DNA of 64,000 nt from CAMPKL01 sp963805925 (GTDB lineage: Bacteria > Acidobacteriota > Terriglobia > Bryobacterales > UBA6623). Position 1 is the first letter of the stretch, and every line of letters starts with the position of its first letter. This document shows, piece after piece, positions 16,179 to 24,030 of the stretch. The stretch covers positions 124,001 through 188,000 of the forward strand of contig CAWDWB010000002.1 of NCBI GenBank assembly GCA_963805925.1, written 5' to 3'. Below the pieces are notes generated by a model. It searched no databases, was not told the origin of the DNA, and saw only the letters and a list, made by a program, of their open reading frames with translations. The position numbers and the translations under genes are program-made.

Positions 16179-16415
16179 CGATCTAGTCTAAGCGTGGACC
16201 ATCGGTTTGTTTAGGATCTCGCCCTTGGAGACGGACAGAAGAAGACCGAACGGGAGGCCGGGCGAACGTAGTTTTTGGGACGCCCGCGACGCGCCTTAGA
16301 TCTTTCGACGCAGTCTCAAGAGAAAGCCAGGGATTGGCCCGAAGCGGATGGATACGGAAGCGGTCCCGGAGTCGGAAAGCCGTGTTTCTAGGCGATAAGC
16401 CTATTTCCTGACTGG

Positions 16416-16598
16416 GGAAAACCGGGACAGCCTCAATTTTGACTTCGTGGCGACCTCTTTCTAGCTCACAAGTCTAAGTGAATCAACCTCTTACGTCAGA
16501 GTGCTGACTTTTGCGCCGCGACTGCTACCACCCGTCGGTCTAGTGAAATCAACGACTTGTGGAGAGCACTGATTCGAATTGAGGCTGTCCCGGTTTCC
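16416..16598. mobile_element. Palindromic MITE/REP-like element
   Basis: The 183-base segment is bounded by inverted repeats: the left end GGAAAACCGGGACAGCCTCAATT (16416-16438; written here as a 23-mer read in two parts, core ACCGGGACAGCCTCAATT) and the right end at 16577-16598, with one A fewer in the right copy. The inner halves also pair (CTCACAAGTC near 16464 with GACTTGTGGAG near 16553), so the whole element can fold back on itself. It contains no coding frame. A similar end motif occurs alone at 21225. The truncated sulfatase starts right after it. The 16179-16415 stretch before it holds nothing I recognise. Confidence 0.7.
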
Positions 16599-16612
16599 GC
16601 CGGTTTCCCACA

Positions 16613-17074
16613 TGGCTGGAAGGGCGATCCATGATGCCTCTCATCGGCGGCGCGGCGGATCAGATCCGTGACCACGTGTTCGCGGAGGTGAACTACCATG
16701 CCTCGTATGAACCGAAGCGTGCAGTCCGTACCGATCGTTGGGCCTACATCCGTCATTTCGGCGGCCGCCGGAACCCGGTTCTTCCCAATTGTGACGATGG
16801 CCTGAGCAAAGACATTTGGCTGAAGTACGGCTGGCACGAGCGCCCAGTGGCGGAAGAGCAACTCTACGATCTCGTGTTTGACCCGAATGAAACTCGCAAC
16901 ATCGCGTCCGATCCCGCCAGCAGGGCCACGCTCGCGGACATGCGCAAACGGCTTGACGGCTGGATGCGCTCGACGAACGATCCGCTCCTCAAGGGCCCGG
17001 TTAAGGCTCCGCCGGGTGCGATGGTGAACGATCCAAACGGCGTCTCGCCGAAAGAGGCTCCCCGCCCGGCCTGA
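16613..17074 (+). pseudogene. C-terminal remnant of a sulfatase
   Basis: The frame reads WLEGRSMMPLIGGAADQIRD, then VFAEVNYHASYEPKRAVRTDR and EEQLYDLVFDPNETRNIASD, which is the C-terminal part of arylsulfatase-type enzymes (about 150 of the usual 450-500 residues). The N-terminal part with the formylglycine motif CxPSR and the metal-binding residues is missing. A stop codon lies in frame at 16580, within the palindromic element, and homology starts just after it, so the 5' part was lost by the event that placed the element there. No function is expected. Confidence 0.75.
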
Positions 17075-17110
17075 CGTTCTCGCCGCAGTTGGGTCGGGCT
17101 GAGCGGGCTG

Positions 17111-17137
17111 TTCTGCTCCCTTCTGCTCCTTCTGCTC
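17111..17137. repeat. Short tandem repeat (TTCTGCTCC units)
   Basis: Three copies of TTCTGCTC follow one another with a period of 10 then 9 bases. The stretch lies between the sulfatase remnant and the duplicated secreted-protein gene and is followed by a short GCTC/GAGC pairing. It may be a weak version of the period-10 arrays at 15511 and 21728. Confidence 0.5.
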
Positions 17138-17191
17138 GCAGAGCAGTAACGCGGCAGAGAACTGGTGTTTGTTTGCCCTGCTGGCGGGCGT

Positions 17192-17206
17192 CGGTTAGAC
17201 TAACCG
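17192..17206. promoter_or_regulatory. Perfect palindrome, possible operator
   Basis: CGGTTAG-A-CTAACCG is a perfect 7+1+7 inverted repeat 39 bases upstream of the GTG start at 17246. This is a typical size and place for a dimeric repressor site. No matching regulator is seen in the window, so the role is inferred from geometry only. Confidence 0.35.
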
Positions 17207-17245
17207 TGCCGGCGCCGGGCAGTTGGCGGAAGGCGCGCGCTTAAA

Positions 17246-18865
17246 GTGCTGACGAAGCTGATGATTGCCTGCTTGGCTGTGGCCGCGCCGGTGATGGCGC
17301 AGGAGGCGCGCGACGCGTTCGTCTATGTGCCGCCTTCGGATCCTCTACTGGCCAAGGCCATCGAGGCCAACTTCGACTTCCAGCAAGAGCTGCCCGACTT
17401 CGTGTGCCAGCAGCGTATGACTCGCTCCAGCAGCCTCAGCTTGGGAGTGCAGTGGAGGCAGGACGATGTTGTTGAGGCCGAACTCCTGACTGTCGGCGAC
17501 AAGTTACAGTACCGGAACATCAAGATCAATGGAAGATCGACTGGCACGGACGATTTCTCGCAGATCGGCGGCTCCTGGTCCTTCGGCGAGTACGACGGGG
17601 TCGTCGCCAGCCTTTTCAATCCCCGTTCGCGGGCGCAATTCACCAAGCAGGGGAGCGCCCAACTCGGCGAGCATGAGGCGCTCATCTATGAGTACAAGAT
17701 CGAGGGAGAGTACTCGCGCTGGACAGTAAGCATGGGCGGTCGCGCAACGAATCCGGCGTATCACGGCAAAGTCTGGATTGATACAGAGACGGGGCGCGCC
17801 CTGCGGGTCGAGACGCAGGCGACTCGCCTACCACGCAACTTTCCGCTATCGAACGTTGTGGGCGTGGTGCAATACGGCGAGGTCGAGATCGATGGACGAA
17901 GCTACTTGTTGCCTGGCCGCGCCGAAAATAAATTCTGCATGCGTGGTACGGCTCGCTGCGCTCGACTCGACCTTGAATTTCGTGACTACCGCAAATTCTC
18001 GTCCGAGTCGACGCTGCTCACGACTGATTCGGATATCGAATTTGGAGAGAAGGCGACGGAGGAGGCGCGCGACGCGTTCGCCTATGTGCCGCCTGAGGAT
18101 CCGCTGCTGGCCAAGGCCATTGAGGCCACCATCGAGTTTCAGCAAGAACTGCCCGACTTCGTGTGCCTAGAGCGCATGAAGCGCTCTAGCAGCCACAACC
18201 TGGGCAAGAAATGGAATCAGGATGACGTCGTTGAGGCCGAGATTCTGACCCTCAGAGGCAAAGCGCAGCTCAGCGAAATCAAGATCGACGGAAAGCCGAT
18301 CGGTGCGACAGACATGTCCCAACTCGACGGTGCCTGGTCCTTCGGCGAGTACGACGGGGTCGTCGCCAGCCTTTTCAATCCCCGTTCGCGGGCGCAATTC
18401 ACCAAGCAGGGGAGCGCCCAACTCGGCGAGCATGAGGCGCTCATCTATGAGTACAAGATCGAGGGAGAGTACTCGCGCTGGACAGTGAGCGTGGGCGGCC
18501 GCGCAACGAACCCGGCGTATCACGGCAAAGTCTGGATTGATACAGAGACGGGGCGCGCCCTGCGGATCGAGACGGAGGCGAGTTATCTGCCGGATGATTT
18601 TCCGCTGTCGAGCGTCTCGGGCGTGCTGCAGTATGGCGAGGTCGAGATCAACAGTCGGATTTATTTGTTACCGGCCCGAGCAGAAAGCAGTTCGTGTGAG
18701 CGGGATTCGGAATTCTGCACACAACTCGAAATCGAATTTCTTGACTACCGCAAGTTCTCGTCCGAGTCGTCGCTATTCACTACCGACTCAGACATCGAGT
18801 TCGGGAGACAGGTTCCAGACCAGTCCGAGCCGGCTCCTTCGAAGGGCCGAGCGGGACATCCATGA
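17246..18865 (+). CDS. Secreted protein with internally duplicated 'LPDFVC' domain
   Basis: The 539-residue product (GTG start) has a signal peptide ending VAAPVMAQ. Two copies of a domain of about 253 residues follow: residues 20-272 and 273-525. Each begins EARDAF(V/A)YVPP and carries ELPDFVC, FGEYDGVVASLFNPRSRAQF, a WID-type strand and DYRKFSSES near the end. This domain occurs in secreted acidobacterial proteins of unknown function and looks LolA/outer-membrane-lipoprotein-like in strand pattern. At DNA level a 154-base run (17574-17727 and 18333-18486) is identical between copies while the flanks differ. The C-terminal end runs into a short repeat, so the last ten residues may not be native. 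Confidence 0.8.
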   Translation: MLTKLMIACLAVAAPVMAQEARDAFVYVPPSDPLLAKAIEANFDFQQELPDFVCQQRMTRSSSLSLGVQWRQDDVVEAELLTVGDKLQYRNIKINGRSTGTDDFSQIGGSWSFGEYDGVVASLFNPRSRAQFTKQGSAQLGEHEALIYEYKIEGEYSRWTVSMGGRATNPAYHGKVWIDTETGRALRVETQATRLPRNFPLSNVVGVVQYGEVEIDGRSYLLPGRAENKFCMRGTARCARLDLEFRDYRKFSSESTLLTTDSDIEFGEKATEEARDAFAYVPPEDPLLAKAIEATIEFQQELPDFVCLERMKRSSSHNLGKKWNQDDVVEAEILTLRGKAQLSEIKIDGKPIGATDMSQLDGAWSFGEYDGVVASLFNPRSRAQFTKQGSAQLGEHEALIYEYKIEGEYSRWTVSVGGRATNPAYHGKVWIDTETGRALRIETEASYLPDDFPLSSVSGVLQYGEVEINSRIYLLPARAESSSCERDSEFCTQLEIEFLDYRKFSSESSLFTTDSDIEFGRQVPDQSEPAPSKGRAGHP

Positions 18866-18900
18866 TAAGCTGAGCGAAGCTGAGCGGGACATCCATGATA
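18849..18900. repeat. 33-base direct repeat (GAGCGGGACATCCATGATA)
   Basis: Two copies of GAGCGGGACATCCATGATA lie at 18849-18867 and 18882-18900, 33 bases apart; a partial third copy (GACATCCATGA) is at about 19017. The stop codon of the duplicated secreted-protein gene falls inside the first copy, which suggests the repeat was placed there by rearrangement. Confidence 0.6.
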
Positions 18901-19246
18901 GGTATTTGTCAAGGATGGACGCAGTCATCCTGAGGCCGGTGGAGAGACCAGCGTTAGTAGGTCAGCGAAGAGCGAAGCGGACCGAGCCTTACGGGGTCAA
19001 CGGGCCAAGCGTGACCAGACATCCATGAGCTGCAGCGGGCCTGAGGGCCGTAGCAGAAGTTTCAGTTAGGGTTAGAGCCCGTCGGCCTCGAAACAGTCAG
19101 AACGGTCGCAGCGGGCCTTACGGCCTTGGCGCAGTCCCGGATCGGCGAGGACCGACGGGCGGCTTGTCTCCGGCTTCGCCCGGAATCTTGTTCTCCTCCT
19201 CAGGCCGCTCGCGTACGCGGCGCGAAGGCTGAGAGTGACAGATGGG
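18901..19246. other. Gene-free stretch with REP-like palindromes
   Basis: No coding frame is supported. The stretch holds two related motifs, GCAGCGGGCCTGAGGGCCGT (from 19032) and GCAGCGGGCCTTACGGCC (from 19108), each able to form a small hairpin, and a CCTCAGGCCGC…GGCTGAG pairing just before the insertion sequence. These look like decayed REP elements, a known kind of landing site for IS110-type elements. Confidence 0.5.
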
Positions 19247-19320
19247 ATGAGACGGCTGGTTCAACTTAAGCAGCGGTAAGCTGCGTAGCGCATTCGAAGT
19301 GATGCAAAGGAGAACCAGCC

Positions 19321-20394
19321 ATGAAGAAGCATAACAGCAAGAAAGCGACAGGGAAAGCGGCCGAGGAGTCGCATTGGAGCGTGGGTTTGGATTTGGGAGA
19401 CCGCAGCAGCCGCTACGCGATCGTCGACGGTGACGGCGAGTTGATCGAGGAAGGCGAGTGCGTCAACACGCCGGCGGGGCTGGCGAAGGTTTTCGCAGAC
19501 ATGCCTCGATCGCGGATCGCAATCGAGACCGGATCGCAATCGGGTTGGATCGCGCGGGAGTTGACCAAGCTGGGACACGAAGCGCTGGTCGCCAACGCAC
19601 GAGAACTGCGCGGCATCTGGGGCAGCGTGCGCAAGAACGACCGGCGGGACGCCGAGAAGTTGGCGCGATACGCCCGCCTCGATCCGGCGTTGTTGCACCC
19701 GACCCGCGTGCGCAGCCCAGAAGCGCAGTTGGCGTTGTCCGAGTTGCGCGTGCGCGATGCCCTGGTGCGGGCGCGCACGCTGTTGGTCAACGCTGCGCGC
19801 GGACTAGCCAAGGCTCATGGCCAACGATTGGCGAAGACCTCGACCAAGAGTTTCGCCGTGCGTGCGGCGGCGGATCTGAAGCCGGAGTTGGCGAGCGTGC
19901 TGGAGCCGTTGTTCTCCCAGATCGCCGCACTCAGCGAACGCATCGTCGCTGCAGATCGCACGGCGCAGCAAACAGCACAGCAAGACCCAACGGCGGCGCG
20001 CTTGATGGAAGTTCCCGGCGTGGGGCCGCTGACGGCGTTGACGTTCGTACATACGCTCGAAGACCCCAGCCGCTTCCGGCATTCGCGCGAGGTCGGCGCG
20101 TATCTCGGGCTCACGCCGCGGCAGTCGCAATCGGGCGATCGCGATCCGCAGTTGCCGATCTCCAAGGCCGGCGACGTGCGCTTGCGGCGCCTGCTGGTGC
20201 AGTGCGCGCATCGCATTCTGGGGCCGTTCGGGCGCGATAGTTCCTTGCGGCGTTGGGCCCAGCAGTTAGCCTCGCGCGGCGGCGCAGCGGGACGTAAACG
20301 TGCGGTGACCGCGCTGGCCCGCAAGCTGGCCGTCGTGCTCCATCGGCTATGGGTCCGCGAAGAGGCTTGGCGGCCGTTTCCCGCCGAAGCCTAG
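19321..20394 (+). CDS. IS110 family transposase
   Basis: This 357-residue DEDD-type transposase has a RuvC-like N-terminal domain: VGLDLGDRSSRYAIVD (first Asp), AIETGSQSGW (Glu), and KNDRRDAEKLARYA (Asp pair, about residues 102-106). The C-terminal Tnp_IS110 domain has MEVPGVGPLTALTFV, REVGAYLGLTPRQSQSGDR and ISKAGDVRLRRLL, the last with the catalytic Ser. The length is normal and there is no frame break, so the element may be active. The preceding AAGGAGAACCAGCC overlaps the left repeat region and provides the ribosome-binding site. Confidence 0.95.
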   Translation: MKKHNSKKATGKAAEESHWSVGLDLGDRSSRYAIVDGDGELIEEGECVNTPAGLAKVFADMPRSRIAIETGSQSGWIARELTKLGHEALVANARELRGIWGSVRKNDRRDAEKLARYARLDPALLHPTRVRSPEAQLALSELRVRDALVRARTLLVNAARGLAKAHGQRLAKTSTKSFAVRAAADLKPELASVLEPLFSQIAALSERIVAADRTAQQTAQQDPTAARLMEVPGVGPLTALTFVHTLEDPSRFRHSREVGAYLGLTPRQSQSGDRDPQLPISKAGDVRLRRLLVQCAHRILGPFGRDSSLRRWAQQLASRGGAAGRKRAVTALARKLAVVLHRLWVREEAWRPFPAEA

Positions 20395-20618
20395 ATCGGA
20401 GGAAGAAAAGAAGAGTTTTCTGTTGAGGAGAAAGGAAGCCGAGCTTGTCGGCGACTGCGATTCCTGCCTGGAGCGACCCGAACGGCCAGCTCGCGTGACA
20501 GATGGCAGCGCCGGCATCACCGCAGCAACCCACACTGCATCGAGCCACGACTAAGGGCTCAACTAGAATGCGCATGGAAGCCGGGCGCGGTCCTCATCCT
20601 TACTTTCTACTTGACTCC
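20395..20618 (+). ncRNA. Probable guide RNA (bridge/seekRNA) region of the IS1111-type element
   Basis: The 224 bases between the transposase stop and the right inverted repeat have no coding frame that continues the transposase. In IS1111-type elements this is where the RNA that specifies target and donor sequence is encoded. I infer the RNA from its place and from the family; I cannot identify the binding loops by eye, so the RNA ends are not defined. Confidence 0.45.
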
Positions 20619-20633
20619 AACCAGCCGTCTCAT

Positions 20634-20943
20634 GGAAGGCAGGAAATTGCCTACCGCGAGCTAGGGGTGATTCCATCCAATCTCCCTCCATCTTGTAGAA
20701 TCAACGAGTTGCTTCAGTTCGCGGATGCCGAACAAGGCCAGGACCGACAGTTTCCTGCCTGTCACCTTGCGTCTACCTTGCGCCTCACCTTGAGCCAACA
20801 GGCGAATACGATGAACTTGAGGCTTGTATCCTGTTCACGCCCAGGCTAAACTTCAGAACAAAATTAGCACCCAAGAGAACGACTAAACTACTGAGCTTGG
20901 TCACCCGAGCTGGCGAAGGACAACGGAACGGGAAGGGACAATC
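20634..20943. other. Gap between insertion sequence and small gene
   Basis: I see no gene here. Open frames in this stretch have no plausible start or protein-like composition. The sequence is somewhat richer in A+T than its neighbours and carries no clear terminator; a promoter for the small gene at 20944 may lie in its last 60 bases. Confidence 0.4.
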
Positions 20944-21150
20944 ATGACTAGAGACGAAGAACGGCGCATCTTTGAATACTGCTTTAGTCGCGGACGTGAC
21001 ATGGCTCGTTTTGGGCAAGGGCGACCAACAGCACCTCCGGAAGTCAGAGAGTATGGTCTGCGTGCGATTGACGACTTTAATCGAGGCGTGAACTCTGTTC
21101 AGCCGGGCCTGGCCAATCCACTTCGGCCAAAGGGTCCGCTGGACCGCTAA
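20944..21150 (+). CDS. Small hypothetical protein
   Basis: The 68-residue frame has a strong ribosome-binding site (GGGAAGGGAC five to ten bases before the ATG). The product is charged and soluble: MTRDEERRIFEYCFSRGRD, then a Pro-rich linker and YGLRAIDDFNRG. No family is recognised. The good start site and even codon use favour a real gene, but it stands alone in a repeat-rich region and has no partner. Confidence 0.5.
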   Translation: MTRDEERRIFEYCFSRGRDMARFGQGRPTAPPEVREYGLRAIDDFNRGVNSVQPGLANPLRPKGPLDR

Positions 21151-21224
21151 TCTGCGAAGGGGCCGGGAGGGACGTACCTTGATTTTGGCGTCGCCGGGGC
21201 CAAGGCTGAGAGTGACAGAAAACC

Positions 21225-21252
21225 GGAAAACCGGGGACAGGCTACAGATTTG
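21225..21252 (+). repeat. Solo REP-like end motif
   Basis: GGAAAACCGGGGACAG, followed by GCTACAGATTTG, closely matches the end of the palindromic element at 16416 and has a tandem AAACCGG just before it. Motifs of this type border REP-associated tyrosine transposase elements. No inverted partner is found between here and 21891. Confidence 0.5.
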
Positions 21253-21324
21253 GCCCGCCCGCGAGTCAAGCTCCCGGTCACCACGCCCAGGAAATTTGGC
21301 CCCCCATGCTACAACGGAAGTAGA

Positions 21325-21510
21325 AGATCCCTGGTTGGTCCAGACACGGCCAGGGGCTCCGATGCATCGGGGGCAGTGTTCGGGGCGCGCGGTCAAGGCC
21401 AGACGAGCCGCAGCGTAAGAGCGAAACAGACACTAGGGTCGACCCCAAGACATCTCCGGTTCCCCGCTTGGAAGGGAATCCGCCCGCCGTTCGGCGGGTT
21501 TTCTTGTTTT
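21325..21510 (+). ncRNA. Possible structured small RNA ending at a terminator
   Basis: The stretch has no coding frame but several hairpins on the plus strand: CCCTGG/CCAGGG (21329-21355), the palindrome CCGATGCATCGG (21359-21370), and a strong intrinsic terminator at 21483-21510. It does not match tmRNA, SRP RNA or RNase P RNA by their conserved cores. Nothing else upstream, apart from the small gene at 20944, needs this terminator. Confidence 0.35.
21483..21510 (+). terminator. Intrinsic terminator
   Basis: The stem CCCGCC/GGCGGG with loop GTTC (21483-21498) is followed directly by TTTTCTTGTTTT. This is the best intrinsic terminator in the window and acts on the plus strand. Confidence 0.75.
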
Positions 21511-21548
21511 ACGGCAAGAAAGCCCGTCCGAACGTCGGTTTTCCCAGG

Positions 21549-21570
21549 GGACAGCCATCCTTGGCTGTCC
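21549..21570. repeat. Hairpin, REP-like
   Basis: GGACAGCC/GGCTGTCC with loop ATCCTT forms a perfect 8-bp stem. There is no T tract, so it is not a terminator. It lies in the repeat-rich gap before the quinoprotein gene. Confidence 0.5.
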
Positions 21571-21727
21571 ACGACTAGCCTCATCGGAAACTCCCCAACC
21601 CAAGGTCCGTCCCAGGGCCAAGCCTTGCAGCGACCGCCTCTCTGGCGTTCGGGGCTCGGATGTCCGCGCAACAGCGCCCTGAAATCGATCAAGTCGTTGC
21701 CAACAAAAGACTTCCGCGAATCTTGAC

Positions 21728-21769
21728 CGGACATCCGCGGACATCGGCGGACATTCGCGGCTCTTTGCC
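21728..21769. repeat. Decameric tandem repeat array (CGGACATNSG)
   Basis: Units CGGACATCCG, CGGACATCGG and CGGACATTCG follow each other with a period of exactly ten, then a degenerate unit, then CGGACAATCC after TTTGC. The array sits about 120 bases upstream of the quinoprotein gene. The rest of 21571-21891 shows nothing recognisable. Confidence 0.7.
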
Positions 21770-21891
21770 GGACAATCCTGGCCCCCAGCCGGCCCCTGCG
21801 CGGATATCTCCGGTCACGAGCGGTCGCGCGCGTCCAATCCCCCGCGCTGCTTGACATCGCATTCCGATCTGGCGGATAAACGTGGCCGTCT

Positions 21892-23877
21892 ATGACCAGC
21901 CGCACATTCTCCATCACGATCCTCGCTGCCTTGTTGGCCGCGGTCCCTCAGGCTGTCGCTCAGCGCGATCATCCAGGGCGCTCGCAGTTCGAAACGAGCT
22001 GTGCGGGCTGCCATGGCGGCGACGGCGCCGGCGGCGAGCATGCGCCGTCGATCATCGCCCGCGTGTTCGATCTCGACGACGCCCAACTGAGCAACGTGAT
22101 TCGTAACGGTTTGCCGACGCGCGGCATGCCGTCCTTCAAGATGTCCGACGACGAGTTGACGACGCTCGTGCGGTTCTTGCGGACGCTGCGGCCCCCGACG
22201 CGCTTTGGCGGCGCAGGCGGCCCGGCCGAGCGCGTGTCGGTCGAAACCGTCGACGGCAAGACCTTAGCGGGAGAGTTGCTCGGGCGCGGCCCCAGCGAGA
22301 TGCAACTGCGCACCGACGACGGCGTCGTCCATCTGCTGCGAACCGCCGGCGATAAGTATCGCGAGGTGACTTCCGAGGTCAATTGGTCCTCCTACGACGG
22401 CAAGACGCTGGGCTATCGCTACAGCGACATGGACCAGATCAACAAGTCGAACATCAGCCGCTTGGCGCCGGCCTGGCTGTTCAACTTCTCCACCACGACG
22501 CGGCTGCAGACGACGCCTGTCGTCTACGACGGCATCATGTACGTCACCTCCGGCAACGAGTGCTACGCGCTCGACGCCGGCAGCGGACGCGAATTGTGGC
22601 ACTTCCAGCAGCCGCTGACGGAAGGTCTGGTGGGCAATGCACGGGGCAACATCAACCGCGGCGTCGCCGTTGCAGGCGACCGCGTCTATATGGTCACAGA
22701 CCACGCGCACCTGCTGGCCCTAAACCGCTTCACCGGCGAAGTCGTCTGGAATACGCAGATGGCCGACTGGCGCCAGAACTACAACGCCACCGGAGCGCCG
22801 GTGGTGGTCAACAATCTGGTCGTCGCCGGCACCGCCGGAGGCGAGCAGGGCGTCAGGGGCTTCTTGGCCGCCTACGACCAAGAGACGGGCGAGGAGGTCT
22901 GGCGTTTTTGGACCGTACCGCTGCCCGGAGAGCCGGGTTCGGAAACCTGGGACGGCGTTGACCTGGCACACGGCGGCGCTCCCACCTGGATGCCTGGCAG
23001 CTTCGATCCGGAGCTGAATATGGTCTACTGGCCGACCGGCAACGCGGGGCCCGATCTGAACGGCGACCGCCGCAAGGGCGACAACCTCTACTCAGCTTCG
23101 GTCGTCGCGCTGGACGCCAAGACCGGCGAACTCAAGTGGCACTACCAATTCACCCCACATGACGAGTGGGACTGGGACGCGACACAGCCCTCTGCCTTGG
23201 TCGACGCGGATTGGAAAGGCCAACCGCGCAAGCTGATGCTGCATGCCGATCGCAACGGCTTCTTCTACGTCTTTGACCGCACCAACGGCGAATTGTTGAA
23301 CGCCACGCCTCTGGTCAATAAGCTCACCTGGGCGAGCGGCATCGGAAAGGACGGCCGTCCTATTGAGAACCCCAATCAACGCCCCACCGAGGAAGGCACG
23401 TTGATTTGCCCGGCGCTGGTCGGCGGAACGAATTGGTTCTCGACCGCATACAACCCCGGCACGGGGCTTTACTACGTGAACACGCAAGAGAGCTGCGCCA
23501 TCTTCAGCAAGCGAGCAGTGGAGTGGGCGCCGTTGCAGAGTTTTTGGGGCGGTACGACCCGCCGTCCGCCGGATGGCGAGAATCAGATGGTTCTGCGGGC
23601 GATCAACATCGAAACCGGCGAGTTCGCCTGGGAGCTGCCGCAGGTTCCTGGTCCGGGACCCCGCGCGGGACTGTTGTCGACCGCGGGCGGCTTAGTCTTT
23701 TTGCCTGACGCGGCCGGATCGTTCACCGCCATCGACGCCGCCACAGGCGAGCGCTTGTGGGAGTTCCCGGCGAACCAGAGCTGGCGAGCATCCCCGTCGA
23801 CGTATATGTTCGACGGCAAGCAGTACATCGCCATCGCCGCTGGACCATCCATACTGACCTTCGCGTTGACGGAATAG
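21892..23877 (+). CDS. PQQ-dependent dehydrogenase with N-terminal cytochrome c domain
   Basis: The 661-residue exported protein begins with a signal peptide (LAALLAAVPQAVAQ). Residues about 30-105 are a cytochrome c domain with the haem site CAGCH and the axial Met in GMPSFKMSDDELTTLV. From about residue 165 on it is an eight-bladed quinoprotein propeller with tryptophan-docking repeats (LDAGSGRELWHF, LDAKTGELKWHYQF, IDAATGERLWEF). HDEWDWDATQP holds the Asp residues expected at the catalytic site. Most quinohaemoproteins carry the cytochrome at the C-terminus, so N-terminal placement is less common. The substrate is probably an alcohol or sugar oxidised in the periplasm. The secreted propeller at 24031 follows. 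Confidence 0.9.
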   Translation: MTSRTFSITILAALLAAVPQAVAQRDHPGRSQFETSCAGCHGGDGAGGEHAPSIIARVFDLDDAQLSNVIRNGLPTRGMPSFKMSDDELTTLVRFLRTLRPPTRFGGAGGPAERVSVETVDGKTLAGELLGRGPSEMQLRTDDGVVHLLRTAGDKYREVTSEVNWSSYDGKTLGYRYSDMDQINKSNISRLAPAWLFNFSTTTRLQTTPVVYDGIMYVTSGNECYALDAGSGRELWHFQQPLTEGLVGNARGNINRGVAVAGDRVYMVTDHAHLLALNRFTGEVVWNTQMADWRQNYNATGAPVVVNNLVVAGTAGGEQGVRGFLAAYDQETGEEVWRFWTVPLPGEPGSETWDGVDLAHGGAPTWMPGSFDPELNMVYWPTGNAGPDLNGDRRKGDNLYSASVVALDAKTGELKWHYQFTPHDEWDWDATQPSALVDADWKGQPRKLMLHADRNGFFYVFDRTNGELLNATPLVNKLTWASGIGKDGRPIENPNQRPTEEGTLICPALVGGTNWFSTAYNPGTGLYYVNTQESCAIFSKRAVEWAPLQSFWGGTTRRPPDGENQMVLRAINIETGEFAWELPQVPGPGPRAGLLSTAGGLVFLPDAAGSFTAIDAATGERLWEFPANQSWRASPSTYMFDGKQYIAIAAGPSILTFALTE

Positions 23878-23993
23878 AAAGCCGCGAACAACGGCATCCT
23901 GACAGCAACGTCTTCGTCAACGAAGAGGCCGCGCTGCCTGTCCCCTGAGGACGCGGTCCGCTGCTCGGACGCCGGTGGCGCGTCAAACCGTTA

Positions 23994-23999
23994 TATAAT
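23994..23999 (+). promoter_or_regulatory. Candidate -10 box for the secreted propeller gene
   Basis: A perfect TATAAT lies 31 bases upstream of the ATG at 24031. The -35 position (GCCGGT, 17-base spacer) is poor, so activator help may be needed. Confidence 0.4.
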
Positions 24000-24030
24000 C
24001 CGGTCGGCCAAAGCGGCCAGGAGAAACCTG

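Larger units (their letters stand above)
19247..20633 (+). mobile_element. IS110 family, IS1111-type insertion sequence
   Basis: One transposase gene is flanked by a 15-bp inverted pair: ATGAGACGGCTGGTT at 19247-19261 and its complement AACCAGCCGTCTCAT at 20619-20633. The left non-coding end is short (59 bases after the repeat), the right end long (224 bases). IS110 elements proper lack such inverted repeats, but the IS1111 subgroup has subterminal ones and keeps its guide RNA on the long right side, so this is most likely an IS1111-type element. The true ends should lie a few bases outside the repeats. No target duplication is seen or expected. Confidence 0.8.

Noticed and set aside
20785..21396. 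203-residue minus-strand frame
   Set aside because: It runs through the small gene at 20944 and repeat DNA and has no ribosome-binding site or recognisable fold.
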